Origin: Alloyangia pacifica
Lineage (GTDB): Bacteria > Pseudomonadota > Alphaproteobacteria > Rhodobacterales > Rhodobacteraceae
DNA: 64,000 nt
Assembly (NCBI RefSeq): GCF_020524285.1
Contig: NZ_JAIVKX010000011.1
Span: 1 to 64,000, forward strand
Reading direction: 5' to 3'
The translations under genes were made by a program, and so were the position numbers. Positions 9,025-17,178 of the stretch are shown here, piece by piece. The notes under the pieces were generated by a model, which worked only from the letters and a program-made list of their open reading frames with translations, was not told where the DNA came from and searched no databases. Position 1 is the first letter of the stretch; every line of letters begins with the position of its first letter.

Positions 9025-10002
9025 TCAGGCCGTTTCTTCCTGCCGTGTCCGGTCCAGACGGGCCGGTTCGGGCCGCGGCAGGAAGCCGATCCCCTCGGAG
9101 CGCTCGATCAGTTCGTCGACGACGATCTTCAACTCCTGCGCCACCGCCGTCGAGGCCGAGGTGATCGCATCGGCGGGGAGCGAATAGAGGTAGTTCGACC
9201 GGCGCAACTGAGCATCGCAGACCCTGAGCCGCCGGAAACTGCGGCCGCGCTCGGTCTCCTGCAGGATTGCCCCCATCGGCTTGATGGTCCCGCCGATATT
9301 GTCATGCACGCAATTCATCAGAAGTGACAGCGAGTCAATTTCCGCCACCACATTGGGGCTGAGTGCCCGGCTTTCGAATTCCGCCTCGATCCTTTTGCGA
9401 AGACCGTGATCCGAGGTGGGAAGGATCAAGGGCACCTCGGCAATCTCCGCCATGGTCACGCTGTCGCGCCCTGCAAGCAATTGGCTTTCCTTGGGGAGGA
9501 TTAGGAACAATTCTTCGACCATCAGAGGATCAACCGAAAGCTCGTCCGAGCTATCGCGCGAAAAGAGCACCGCGAGATCGAGCCGGTTCTGCCGGATCAG
9601 CGTATCGAGATGGCCGCTCATCGCCTCCACCACGTTGATTGAAATTCCCGGATAATTCGCACGCACCCGTTTCACCAGCGGCAGGCCAATCGCCGCGACC
9701 GTGGTCGCAGGAAGGCCGATCGAAACCACCCCTTTGACCTGCCCATCCTCGGACCGGGCAATGGTCATCGCATGGTCGAACTGGCGCAGGATCAACTTGG
9801 CCTGATGGTAGAGCGAGCGTCCCGCCTCATTCGGCGTGACCCCCTTGGGTGAGCGCACAAGCAGCGGCTTTCCCACCTGATCCTCGAGCTTGGCGACCTG
9901 CTGGCTCAGCGCGGGCTGGGCGATATGCAGGCTCTTGGACGCCCGCGACAGGCTGCCCTTTTCCACGATCTCTACGAAATAGCGCAATTGTCTGATGTCC
10001 AT
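9025..10002 (-). CDS. LysR-family regulator, divergent from ABC importer
   Basis: A 325-residue LysR-type regulator. The HTH is at the N-terminus (MDIRQLRYFVEIVEKGSLSR, then QPALSQQVAKLEDQVGKPL, about residues 1-60) with a substrate-like effector domain behind it. The start at 10002 was chosen because the family-typical MDIRQL begins there; an upstream in-frame extension is unrelated. It is divergent from the branched-chain-type ABC operon at 10140 and convergent with the cupin gene. It probably controls the importer, the catabolic operon, or both. This subtype (MDIRQLRYF start, Nac/Cbl-like) is often an activator responding to a pathway intermediate. Confidence 0.88.
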   Translation of the reverse strand: MDIRQLRYFVEIVEKGSLSRASKSLHIAQPALSQQVAKLEDQVGKPLLVRSPKGVTPNEAGRSLYHQAKLILRQFDHAMTIARSEDGQVKGVVSIGLPATTVAAIGLPLVKRVRANYPGISINVVEAMSGHLDTLIRQNRLDLAVLFSRDSSDELSVDPLMVEELFLILPKESQLLAGRDSVTMAEIAEVPLILPTSDHGLRKRIEAEFESRALSPNVVAEIDSLSLLMNCVHDNIGGTIKPMGAILQETERGRSFRRLRVCDAQLRRSNYLYSLPADAITSASTAVAQELKIVVDELIERSEGIGFLPRPEPARLDRTRQEETA

Positions 10003-10139
10003 GGCCGAGCCTAGCATCCTGCGGAGCCATATGACTAGCTTATATCTCCTTCCGAATTCCCTATTTTTGCGGGAAATTCCAGCCTGATAGGCTCCTCGCA
10101 TGGGATCACGCAAATGGTCTCCATATCTGGGAGGAGAAA
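10003..10139. promoter_or_regulatory. Divergent promoter region between LysR and ABC importer genes
   Basis: This 137-base gap separates two divergently transcribed genes and is locally AT-rich. It holds a T-N11-A element (T at 10030, A at 10042) with partly symmetrical flanks. It also holds an interrupted inverted repeat TTCCC...GGGAA around 10058-10078. A GGAGGAG ribosome site stands just before the SBP start at 10140. These are reasonable LysR targets, but no core promoter could be assigned with confidence. Confidence 0.35.
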
Positions 10140-11414
10140 ATGAAGACTTATCAGACCTCGCGGCTGGCGGGCCAGAAGAGCGTGCTCACACGCCGCACGG
10201 CCCTCAAGCTCGCGGGCGGCACATTCGCCGCCTCGACCCTCGGCGCGCCCGCACTTGTTCGGGCGCAAACCGGCCCGATCCGCATCGGCCACCTCACCCC
10301 CATGACCGGCTTTCTCGGCACGCTCGGGGGCTGGGCGGTGGAAGGCGCCCAGCTTGCCGCGAAGGAGATCAACGCCGCGGGCGGCGCTGCCGGACGGCAG
10401 ATCGAGTTAATGAGCGAGGATTCCATCAACCCCGAGAACGGCGCGACCAAGGCGCAGCGGATGCTCGAGCGCGACGGTGTCGACTTCCTGCTCGGCGAGA
10501 TCAGCTCGGCCACCTCGCTGGCGATTTCCGAGGTGGCCGCCCGCAACGAGAAGCTCTTCGTGGCGGTCGGCCCGCGCTCGGACGTGCTGCGCGGTGAGCG
10601 CTGTTCGCGCTACATGTTCTGCACCGACATTCCGAACACCGCGATGGTCAATGCCGTGGGCACTTCGCTCAAGCAGGACGGCATGGTGGACGGCAAGAAA
10701 TTCTTCACGCTGACTGCCGACTATGTCTTCGGGCACGACCTGCTGGCAGCCGCGAAGTCCTTCTTCGACGCCAACAACGCCGAGCTGATCGGAGATGAGT
10801 TGATCGCCACCGACGTGACCGACTTCAGCCCCTTCATCCTGAAGGTACGGCAAGCGAACCCCGACGTGGTTTGCCTCAACCTCGCGGGCAACCAGGTCAC
10901 CAATTTCGTCAAGCAATACGCCGAGTTTGGCCTGCCCTACCCGATGGTGGGCTTCAACCTCAACACCGCCGACGCCTGGGCGGCGGGGGTCGGCAACCTG
11001 TCCGGCACATGGCCCACGGTCTGGCTCGACAGCGTCGAGACTCCGGAGAGCCAGGCTTTCGTCGAGCGCTTCAAGGCCGAATACGGCAAGATCCCCGAGA
11101 ACCACGCCTGGATCTCCTACATCGCGGTGCAGATCGTTGCGAAGGCGATTGAGGAGACCGGCAGCGCCGCCACGCCCGAGCTGATCGACTACCTCGAGTC
11201 GGGGGCCAAGTTCGACATCATGAAGGCCCGGCAGGCCTACTTCCGGCCCGAGGATCACCAGCTCATCCAGGAGGCCTATGCCTTCACCGTCAAGGATGAG
11301 GGCACCTACGACGACGTCTACTCGATGCTGCAACTCGATGGCGCGGTGCCGGCTCCGGACGCGCCGCTGGAGTCGATATACCCTTCGGTCGAGGGCGGCG
11401 CCTGCAAGTTCTGA
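10140..11414 (+). CDS. ABC transporter substrate-binding protein, branched-chain/amide type, Tat-exported
   Basis: A 424-residue type I periplasmic binding protein (LivK/AmiC-like; IRIGHLTPMTGFLGTLGG after the signal). The N-terminus has a twin-arginine signal: LTRRTALKLAGG near residues 16-27, then a hydrophobic stretch ending in an AQ cleavage site near 43. Export is therefore through Tat rather than Sec. It is the first gene of an importer operon with LivH and a LivM-LivG-LivF fusion. The ligand in this family ranges from amino acids to amides, urea and aromatic acids, and cannot be told from sequence. Context suggests the substrate of the Tcu-like/ThDP block. Confidence 0.88.
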   Translation: MKTYQTSRLAGQKSVLTRRTALKLAGGTFAASTLGAPALVRAQTGPIRIGHLTPMTGFLGTLGGWAVEGAQLAAKEINAAGGAAGRQIELMSEDSINPENGATKAQRMLERDGVDFLLGEISSATSLAISEVAARNEKLFVAVGPRSDVLRGERCSRYMFCTDIPNTAMVNAVGTSLKQDGMVDGKKFFTLTADYVFGHDLLAAAKSFFDANNAELIGDELIATDVTDFSPFILKVRQANPDVVCLNLAGNQVTNFVKQYAEFGLPYPMVGFNLNTADAWAAGVGNLSGTWPTVWLDSVETPESQAFVERFKAEYGKIPENHAWISYIAVQIVAKAIEETGSAATPELIDYLESGAKFDIMKARQAYFRPEDHQLIQEAYAFTVKDEGTYDDVYSMLQLDGAVPAPDAPLESIYPSVEGGACKF

Positions 11415-11434
11415 GACCCGATCCATGACACGAG

Positions 11435-11466
11435 GATCGCGGCGCGGGCTCTTCCCTGCCGCGATC
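11435..11466 (+). terminator. Intercistronic stem-loop between SBP and permease genes
   Basis: A perfect 9-bp stem GATCGCGGC/GCCGCGATC with a 14-base loop lies 20 bases after the SBP stop codon and before the LivH-like gene. No T-tract follows. It is more likely a partial terminator or mRNA 3'-end stabiliser, giving more binding protein than permease, than a full terminator. Similar elements sit in the same place in the other two complete ABC operons of this window. Confidence 0.6.
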
Positions 11467-11492
11467 TGACAGCCCGGACATATGGGACCACC

Positions 11493-12371
11493 ATGCAAAT
11501 CGTCTTTCTCCTCGAGCAGGTCGTCAACGGGCTCGTGCTCGGAGGCTATTACCTGCTGATCGCCCTCGGCCTGTCGCTGATCTTCAGCGTCGGCGGCATC
11601 GTCAACCTTTCGCACGGGGCCTTCTACGCGCTCGGCGCCTATGTCTTCGTGCAGCTTTCCGGCACCCTCGGTTTCACTGCCGCGGTTGCCGTGTCGCCCA
11701 TCGTGGTGGCCCTGCTCGGCATCCTCTTCGAGCGTTTCATCCTACGGCGCTTCTACAACGAGGACCCGATCCTCAGCCTGCTGGTGACCTTCGGCCTAGC
11801 GCTGGTGGCCGAGCAGGCAATCCGGATGATCTGGGGCGCCGCCCCCCTGCCCGCCACGCTACCTTCTGAAATCCGCGGCTCGGTGATCGTCGGCAACATG
11901 CTATTTTCCAAGTACCGCCTGCTGATGCTGCTGGTGATCGCGGTGGCCCTGGGCGGCATCTGGCTGCTCCTGAACCGCACTTCCTTTGGCCGCGTCGTGC
12001 GCGCCGGCATCCAGGACCCCGACATGGTCGCTGCCCTGGGCATCCGACTGCAGCCCTACTTGACCACCGTCGTCATGCTGGGGGTCGGCCTTGCGGCGCT
12101 CGGCGGCGCGATGTTCGCGCCAATCACCACCGTACACCCGGCCATGGGCTCCGAGATCCTGACCATCGCCTTCGTGGTGGTGATCATCGGCGGGCTGGGC
12201 AGCTTCTGGGGCGTGGTGCTGGCCGCCGTGCTCGTCGGGGTGACGCGCGGGGTGACCATCTACTTCGCCCCCGCCGCCTCCGAGGCGTCGATGTACGTGC
12301 TGATGTTCCTCGTACTGCTGCTGCGCCCGCGCGGCCTGCTCGGGGAATCCATTGCCAAGTTCGAGAGCTGA
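11493..12371 (+). CDS. Branched-chain-type ABC permease (LivH-like)
   Basis: A 292-residue inner-membrane permease with about eight hydrophobic segments. The LivH hallmarks are visible: LGLSLIFSVGGIVNLSHGAFYALGAY near the N-terminus, and GLAALGGAMFAPITTVHPAMG with VVIIGGLGSFWGVVLAA toward the C-terminus. It pairs with the LivM part of the next gene to form the channel of an importer for an amino acid, amide or organic acid. It is separated from the SBP gene by a stem-loop and from the next gene by only three bases, so it is clearly in the same operon. The start ATG follows a weak ribosome site. Confidence 0.88.
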   Translation: MQIVFLLEQVVNGLVLGGYYLLIALGLSLIFSVGGIVNLSHGAFYALGAYVFVQLSGTLGFTAAVAVSPIVVALLGILFERFILRRFYNEDPILSLLVTFGLALVAEQAIRMIWGAAPLPATLPSEIRGSVIVGNMLFSKYRLLMLLVIAVALGGIWLLLNRTSFGRVVRAGIQDPDMVAALGIRLQPYLTTVVMLGVGLAALGGAMFAPITTVHPAMGSEILTIAFVVVIIGGLGSFWGVVLAAVLVGVTRGVTIYFAPAASEASMYVLMFLVLLLRPRGLLGESIAKFES

Positions 12372-12374
12372 TCC

Positions 12375-14900
12375 ATGACGTCCAAGACTTATACCATGCT
12401 GGGATCGGCCATCGCGCTCCTGCTGCTGCCCTTCGTGCTGCCGCTGGTCGGGCTGACCTCCTCGACGGCAACGCAGATCGTCGTGCTGACCATCGCGGCG
12501 CTCGGGTTGAACATGATGATGGGCTTTGCCGGCCTCGTCTCCTTCGGCCATGCCGCCTGGTTCGGCATCGGCGCCTATGCCGCTGCGCTGGCGCAGAAAA
12601 ACCTTTTCCCCGGCCAGATCCTGCTGCCCATCGTCTTCGGCGTGATCTTCGTCGGGCTGCTGTCGCTGGTCATCGGGGCACTTCTGCTGCGGCGGCGCGG
12701 AGTCTACTTCGCGCTTATGACGCTGGCGCTCTCGGCGCTGACCTTCTCAATCGCCTTCCGCTGGACCGCTGTGACCGGCGGCGAGGACGGTCTTGGCGGG
12801 TTCAACCGCGATACGCTGCTGCCGTTGAACCTAGCCAACAATCTTACTTACTACTTCTTCACCGCCGCCATCGGGCTCGGCGTGCTCTACCTGCTGATCC
12901 GCGTGGTGCGCTCGCCCTTCGGCCACGTGCTGGTGGCGATCCGCGAGAATCAGGAGCGTGCGCAGTTCCAGGGCTATCCGGTGAACCGCTACAAGCTGGT
13001 AGTCTTCGTGCTCTCGGCGATGGTCACCGCGCTCGGCGGCATCTTGTCGGGCTTCCAGCACTACATCGTCACTGCCGAGAGTACCTCGATCGAGTTCTCC
13101 GGTGAACTGCTGGCCATGGTGGTGATCGGCGGCATGCGCGGACCGATCCTCGGACCGGCGGTGGGTGTGCTGTTCTTCGTCACCTTCCGCGAACTGCTCT
13201 CGACCTACACCGGCGACTGGCTGTTCTGGTTCGGGCTGATCTTCGTCGGCTTCGTCATGTACCTGCCCGGCGGCATCGTGGGCATCGTGCAAAAGCTGCG
13301 CCATCGCCTGAACCCGCCAGCCGAGGAAGGTGCGGCGATGAGCAAGCGCAAGATTTACGAGGGGCTGGACTTGCCGCAGACCCTCTGCCCCGCCCCTTCG
13401 AATGCGGAGAGCGTGTTGTCCGCCCGCGAGGTGTCGAAAAACTTTGGCGGTATCCGGGCGGTGAACAAGGCCGGTCTCGAGGTGCGTCCGGGGCAGATTC
13501 ACGCCCTCATCGGGCCCAACGGAGCGGGGAAGACCACGCTCTTCAACCTGATCTCGGGCAAATACGCCCCCACATCGGGGGCGATCGAGCTCAATGGCGC
13601 CTCGATCGCCGGCAAGAGCCCAGAGTCAATCTGCCAGGCCGGCCTCGCGCGGTCCTTCCAGATCACCAGTCTCTTCGAGGGCGTGTCGATCCGCGAGAAC
13701 CTGCGCCTGTCGTTTCAAGCCAAGCATCCCGGTCGGTTCAACATTTGGCGCGACGTGGACAGCTATTCCGATATCGACGCCGAGACCGCAGAACTCATCC
13801 GCTTCCTCGGACTCGAGGGCATCGAGGATACGCTCGGAGCCGATCTCTCCTATGGCGGCCAGCGGCTGGTCGACCTCGGGATCGCGCTGGCCAGCAAGCC
13901 GTCGGTTCTGCTGCTCGACGAGCCGCTGGCCGGGCTAGCCGCCGCCGAGCGCGAGCGGGTGGGACGGCTGGTGACCACCGTGGCGCATCACATCCCGGTG
14001 CTGATTGTCGAGCACGACATCGACCGTGTGCTCGGCTTCTCGGATGTGGTCACGGTGATGAACGAGGGCGCGGTGCTGACCGCTGGCAGCCCCGAGTTCA
14101 TCCGCCGGAATTCCAAGGTGCAGGAGATCTACACGGGCACCGGCACCCCCGCCGTCACGGGCCGCGCCGACATCGGAACCGCGGATGGCGCACCTGTGCT
14201 GCAGGTCGACGGGCTCCACACCTTCTACGGCAAGAGCCACATCCTCAATGGCGCTTCGCTCGAGGTGCGGCAGGGCGAGATCGTCGCGCTCCTGGGACGC
14301 AACGGCGCGGGCAAATCGACCTTCCTCAAGACCATCTCGGGACTGGTGAATCCGCGCGAAGGCAGGGTGGAATTCGCTGGTCAGAACATCGCGGGTTGGG
14401 CCGCGCCGGACATCGCCCGCGCGGGTGTCGGCTATGTGCCTCAGGGGCGCGGGCTGTTCTCGGGCATGACCGTGCGGGACAACCTCGCTCTCGGCCATCT
14501 TGCCCGCCCCGTCGGCATGGGCGGTGCGCATTGGACCGAGGAGAAAATCTTCGACTTCTTCCCTCGGCTGAAGGAACGGATCAACTCGCACGCCGATTTT
14601 CTCTCGGGCGGCGAACAGCAGATGCTGGCCATCGCCCGGGCACTCTCGGCCGACGTGAAGCTCCTTCTTCTCGACGAGCCCTTCGAGGGCCTCGCCCCGG
14701 CGGTGATCGAGGACCTCTTCCGCGTGCTCGACAGGCTGCGCCGCGAGGTGCCGGTGATCATCGTCGAGCATAATCTCGACCTTGTGCTCGCGCTCAGCGA
14801 CCGGGTCTACGCCATGGAACAAGGGGCCGTCTTCCACGAGGGCCCGGCCAGTCTGCTTCTGAACGACATCGACCAGCGAAAGGAAATCCTATGGCTGTGA
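12375..14900 (+). CDS. LivM-LivG-LivF triple fusion (permease plus two ABC ATPases)
   Basis: A single uninterrupted 841-residue frame holding three proteins that are usually separate. Residues 1 to about 318 are a LivM-type permease (GLNMMMGFAGLVSFGHAAWF; VVIGGMRGPILGPAVG). After a linker, a LivG-type ATPase has Walker A GPNGAGKTT near 380, the signature LSYGGQRL near 490 and LLLDEPLAGL. After a second linker, a LivF-type ATPase has GRNGAGKST near 640, LSGGEQQM near 743 and LLLDEPFEGL. All nucleotide-binding motifs are intact, so the protein should be functional. It forms the membrane and motor parts of the importer with the LivH-like protein. Its end overlaps the next gene by 10 bases. Confidence 0.92.
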   Translation: MTSKTYTMLGSAIALLLLPFVLPLVGLTSSTATQIVVLTIAALGLNMMMGFAGLVSFGHAAWFGIGAYAAALAQKNLFPGQILLPIVFGVIFVGLLSLVIGALLLRRRGVYFALMTLALSALTFSIAFRWTAVTGGEDGLGGFNRDTLLPLNLANNLTYYFFTAAIGLGVLYLLIRVVRSPFGHVLVAIRENQERAQFQGYPVNRYKLVVFVLSAMVTALGGILSGFQHYIVTAESTSIEFSGELLAMVVIGGMRGPILGPAVGVLFFVTFRELLSTYTGDWLFWFGLIFVGFVMYLPGGIVGIVQKLRHRLNPPAEEGAAMSKRKIYEGLDLPQTLCPAPSNAESVLSAREVSKNFGGIRAVNKAGLEVRPGQIHALIGPNGAGKTTLFNLISGKYAPTSGAIELNGASIAGKSPESICQAGLARSFQITSLFEGVSIRENLRLSFQAKHPGRFNIWRDVDSYSDIDAETAELIRFLGLEGIEDTLGADLSYGGQRLVDLGIALASKPSVLLLDEPLAGLAAAERERVGRLVTTVAHHIPVLIVEHDIDRVLGFSDVVTVMNEGAVLTAGSPEFIRRNSKVQEIYTGTGTPAVTGRADIGTADGAPVLQVDGLHTFYGKSHILNGASLEVRQGEIVALLGRNGAGKSTFLKTISGLVNPREGRVEFAGQNIAGWAAPDIARAGVGYVPQGRGLFSGMTVRDNLALGHLARPVGMGGAHWTEEKIFDFFPRLKERINSHADFLSGGEQQMLAIARALSADVKLLLLDEPFEGLAPAVIEDLFRVLDRLRREVPVIIVEHNLDLVLALSDRVYAMEQGAVFHEGPASLLLNDIDQRKEILWL

Positions 14901-16375
14901 ACCCCGAGGAACCCATTATGCGCCAGGAACTTCCCACCGCCGCCCTCCACGCTTATCCGAAGACCTTGCCGCTGTTTATCGCCGGGCGGGAGGTCCAAGG
15001 CGGCGGCGCGTCCTTTGAGGTGATCGACAAGTTCAGCGGTGAGACGCTTTCTACGGGCCGCGAGGCCAGCGAAGCCCAACTCGAACAGATGATCGAGGCC
15101 GCGCAATCCGCCTTCAACAAAGGGGCCCCATCGCCCTATGAGCGCGGCGCCATCCTCGACCGTGCTGCCGCGCTGCTGATCGAGCGATCGGCGCAGATGA
15201 AACAGGTGATCCAGGCCGAGTCCGGTTTCACCGCCGCCGACGCCAATGCTGAGGTCACCCGCTGCCTCCAGACGTTGCGCCTTGCCGGAGAGGAGGCGCG
15301 AAACCTCTCGGGCGAGATGATCCCGATCTCCGGTGCGCCCAATCAGGGCAATCGCATTGCCTTCACCATGCGGGTGCCGCTTGGGGTGGTACTGGCCGTG
15401 ACACCCTTCAACTCGCCGCTCAACACCGTCACGCACAAGATCGCACCGGCGATCGCGGCGGGCAACGCGGTGGTCGTGAAGCCCTCCTCTGCGACCCCGG
15501 CAACGACATTGATGCTCGCCGCCATTCTGCGGGACGCCGGGCTGCCGGACGGGCTGCTGTCCGTACTGCTCGGCGGAGGATCGATAACCCAGCGCGCCAT
15601 CGCCGATCCGCGCGTGCGCTTTATCGCATTCACCGGCTCCACCGGCGTCGGGCGGCAGATCCAGCAAAGCGCCGGACTGCGGCGCACCCAGATGGAGCTC
15701 GGCTCCATCGCCTTCACTGTGCTTTGCGAAGACGCCGATCTGAACGTAGCGGTGCCGAAAGTGGTCGGAGCCTCTTTCCGCAAGGCAGGGCAAGTCTGCA
15801 CCTCAGTACAGATTGCCCTCATCCATCGCACGCGCTTCGAGGAAGCAAAGGTGCGCTTCGCCGAGGCGGTTGCGAAGGTTCGCTATGGCGATCCCGCGGT
15901 TGAGGGCACCGTGACCGGCCCGCTTATCAACCGGGCCGAGGCCGAGCGCGTCGAAAGCTGGATCCACGAGGCCATCGAGGCCGGGGCCGAATGCCTCGTC
16001 GGCGGCAAGCGCGAGGGCTCGGTGGTGCAGCCAACTCTGCTCACGGGGGTCACATCTGGGATGCGCGTTATGAGCCAAGAGGTCTTTGGCCCGGTGCTTT
16101 GCCTGGTGCCCTTCGACACGCTGTCCGAAGCGGTCTCCACGGTGAACGCGACGCCCTACGGGCTGGCCACAGGGGTCTTCACCAACCAGCTCGGCCCCGC
16201 CCTTGAGTTTGCGCGCAAGCTCGAGGTGGGCGGCGTGCACATCAACGAAACTTCCAGTTCACGGGTCGATCTCATGCCCTACGGCGGCAGCAAGGATAGC
16301 GGCTTCGGCCGCGAGGGTCCGCGTTATGCCGTCGAAGAGATGACCGAAGAGCGGATCGTTACCATCAGCATCTAA
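14891..16375 (+). CDS. Aldehyde dehydrogenase family protein
   Basis: A 494-residue NAD(P)-dependent aldehyde dehydrogenase. The cofactor segment VVKPSSATP and the loop FTGSTGVGRQI are present. The catalytic cysteine is in GQVCTSVQ near residue 302, and the general-base glutamate is in MELGS near 270. The usual ELGGK/NxP motif is altered to ELGSIAFTVL, a pattern seen in some aldehyde dehydrogenase subgroups rather than a sign of decay. Translation probably starts at 14891, inside the end of the triple-fusion gene, so it is coupled to the importer; ATG 14918 is an alternative. It likely oxidises an aldehyde made from the imported compound, perhaps by the ThDP enzyme. Confidence 0.85.
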   Translation: MAVNPEEPIMRQELPTAALHAYPKTLPLFIAGREVQGGGASFEVIDKFSGETLSTGREASEAQLEQMIEAAQSAFNKGAPSPYERGAILDRAAALLIERSAQMKQVIQAESGFTAADANAEVTRCLQTLRLAGEEARNLSGEMIPISGAPNQGNRIAFTMRVPLGVVLAVTPFNSPLNTVTHKIAPAIAAGNAVVVKPSSATPATTLMLAAILRDAGLPDGLLSVLLGGGSITQRAIADPRVRFIAFTGSTGVGRQIQQSAGLRRTQMELGSIAFTVLCEDADLNVAVPKVVGASFRKAGQVCTSVQIALIHRTRFEEAKVRFAEAVAKVRYGDPAVEGTVTGPLINRAEAERVESWIHEAIEAGAECLVGGKREGSVVQPTLLTGVTSGMRVMSQEVFGPVLCLVPFDTLSEAVSTVNATPYGLATGVFTNQLGPALEFARKLEVGGVHINETSSSRVDLMPYGGSKDSGFGREGPRYAVEEMTEERIVTISI

Positions 16376-16415
16376 GCCCCGCCCCGTCACGCGGGACATA
16401 AGAAAGGAAATAGAT

Positions 16416-17141
16416 TTGATCAGCAAGACAGCACTCGTCTTCGGCGGCACCCGCGGCATCGGCGCGGCCATCGTCGAGGCGCTCGCGGCGGACGGGTTCG
16501 ACGTCGCCTTCACCTACACAAGCGCGGCTCCCGATGCCTTGCCCGCGGCAGGCTCGGGGCAGAAGATCACCGCCCACAAGGCCGACATCCGCAATCCAGA
16601 AGAAATCGCCGCGGTCATTGACGCCGTGAAGGCGGGCCATGACGGACCGCTCACTTGCGTTGTGGCAAACGCGGGGATCAACGTGCCGCCTTCGCCGGTC
16701 GGCCAGTTCCCCGACGATCGCTTCCGCGACCTCGTCGAGGTGAATATCGTCGGCGCGTTCAACGTGCTGCGCGCGGCGGCTCAGAACGTCGCCGACGGCG
16801 GCACGATCATCGGGCTGACCACCTCGATGGTGCGGGTCGCGATCCCCGGCGTCGGCCCCTACACAGCGACCAAGGCGGCGGTTGAAAGCCTGCTGCGCTC
16901 GATGTCGAAGGAGCTTGCGGGGCGCGGTGTGCGGGTCAACGGCGTCGCTCCTGGCCCGGTGGACACCGACCTCTTCCGCGCGGGCAAGGACGAGGCGGCG
17001 ATCCAGCGGTCGGCCGGTCTCAGCCCCTTCGGCCGGGTTGGCGAACCGGCCGAGGTCGCAGCGGTCGTAGCCTTCCTCGCCTCGGACAAGGCTTCTTGGG
17101 TGCATGGGCAGATCGTCCAGCCCAACGGCGGACTGGTCTAG
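16416..17141 (+). CDS. Short-chain dehydrogenase/reductase
   Basis: A 241-residue classical SDR. The NAD(P)-binding motif GGTRGIGAAI is at residues 11-20, VVANAGI near 85, and the catalytic tyrosine and lysine are in YTATK near 149-153. The C-terminus ends GQIVQPNGGLV, as usual. The start is a TTG at 16416, supported by AGAAAGGAA upstream and by homology beginning immediately. It is the last gene of the 10140-17141 importer operon, 40 bases after the aldehyde dehydrogenase, and is followed by a hairpin terminator. Likely role: interconversion of a hydroxy and an oxo group in the same pathway. Confidence 0.85.
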   Translation: MISKTALVFGGTRGIGAAIVEALAADGFDVAFTYTSAAPDALPAAGSGQKITAHKADIRNPEEIAAVIDAVKAGHDGPLTCVVANAGINVPPSPVGQFPDDRFRDLVEVNIVGAFNVLRAAAQNVADGGTIIGLTTSMVRVAIPGVGPYTATKAAVESLLRSMSKELAGRGVRVNGVAPGPVDTDLFRAGKDEAAIQRSAGLSPFGRVGEPAEVAAVVAFLASDKASWVHGQIVQPNGGLV

Positions 17142-17154
17142 GGCCTGCCCATCG

Positions 17155-17178
17155 GGTCGCCCCCCTAACGGGGCGACC
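17155..17178. terminator. Bidirectional hairpin between convergent operons
   Basis: A perfect 9-bp stem GGTCGCCCC/GGGGCGACC with a 6-base loop lies in the 36-base gap between the SDR (plus) and the permease gene (minus). Its right arm touches the stop codon of the minus-strand gene. There is no clear T-tract, but position and strength suit a shared terminator. Confidence 0.65.
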
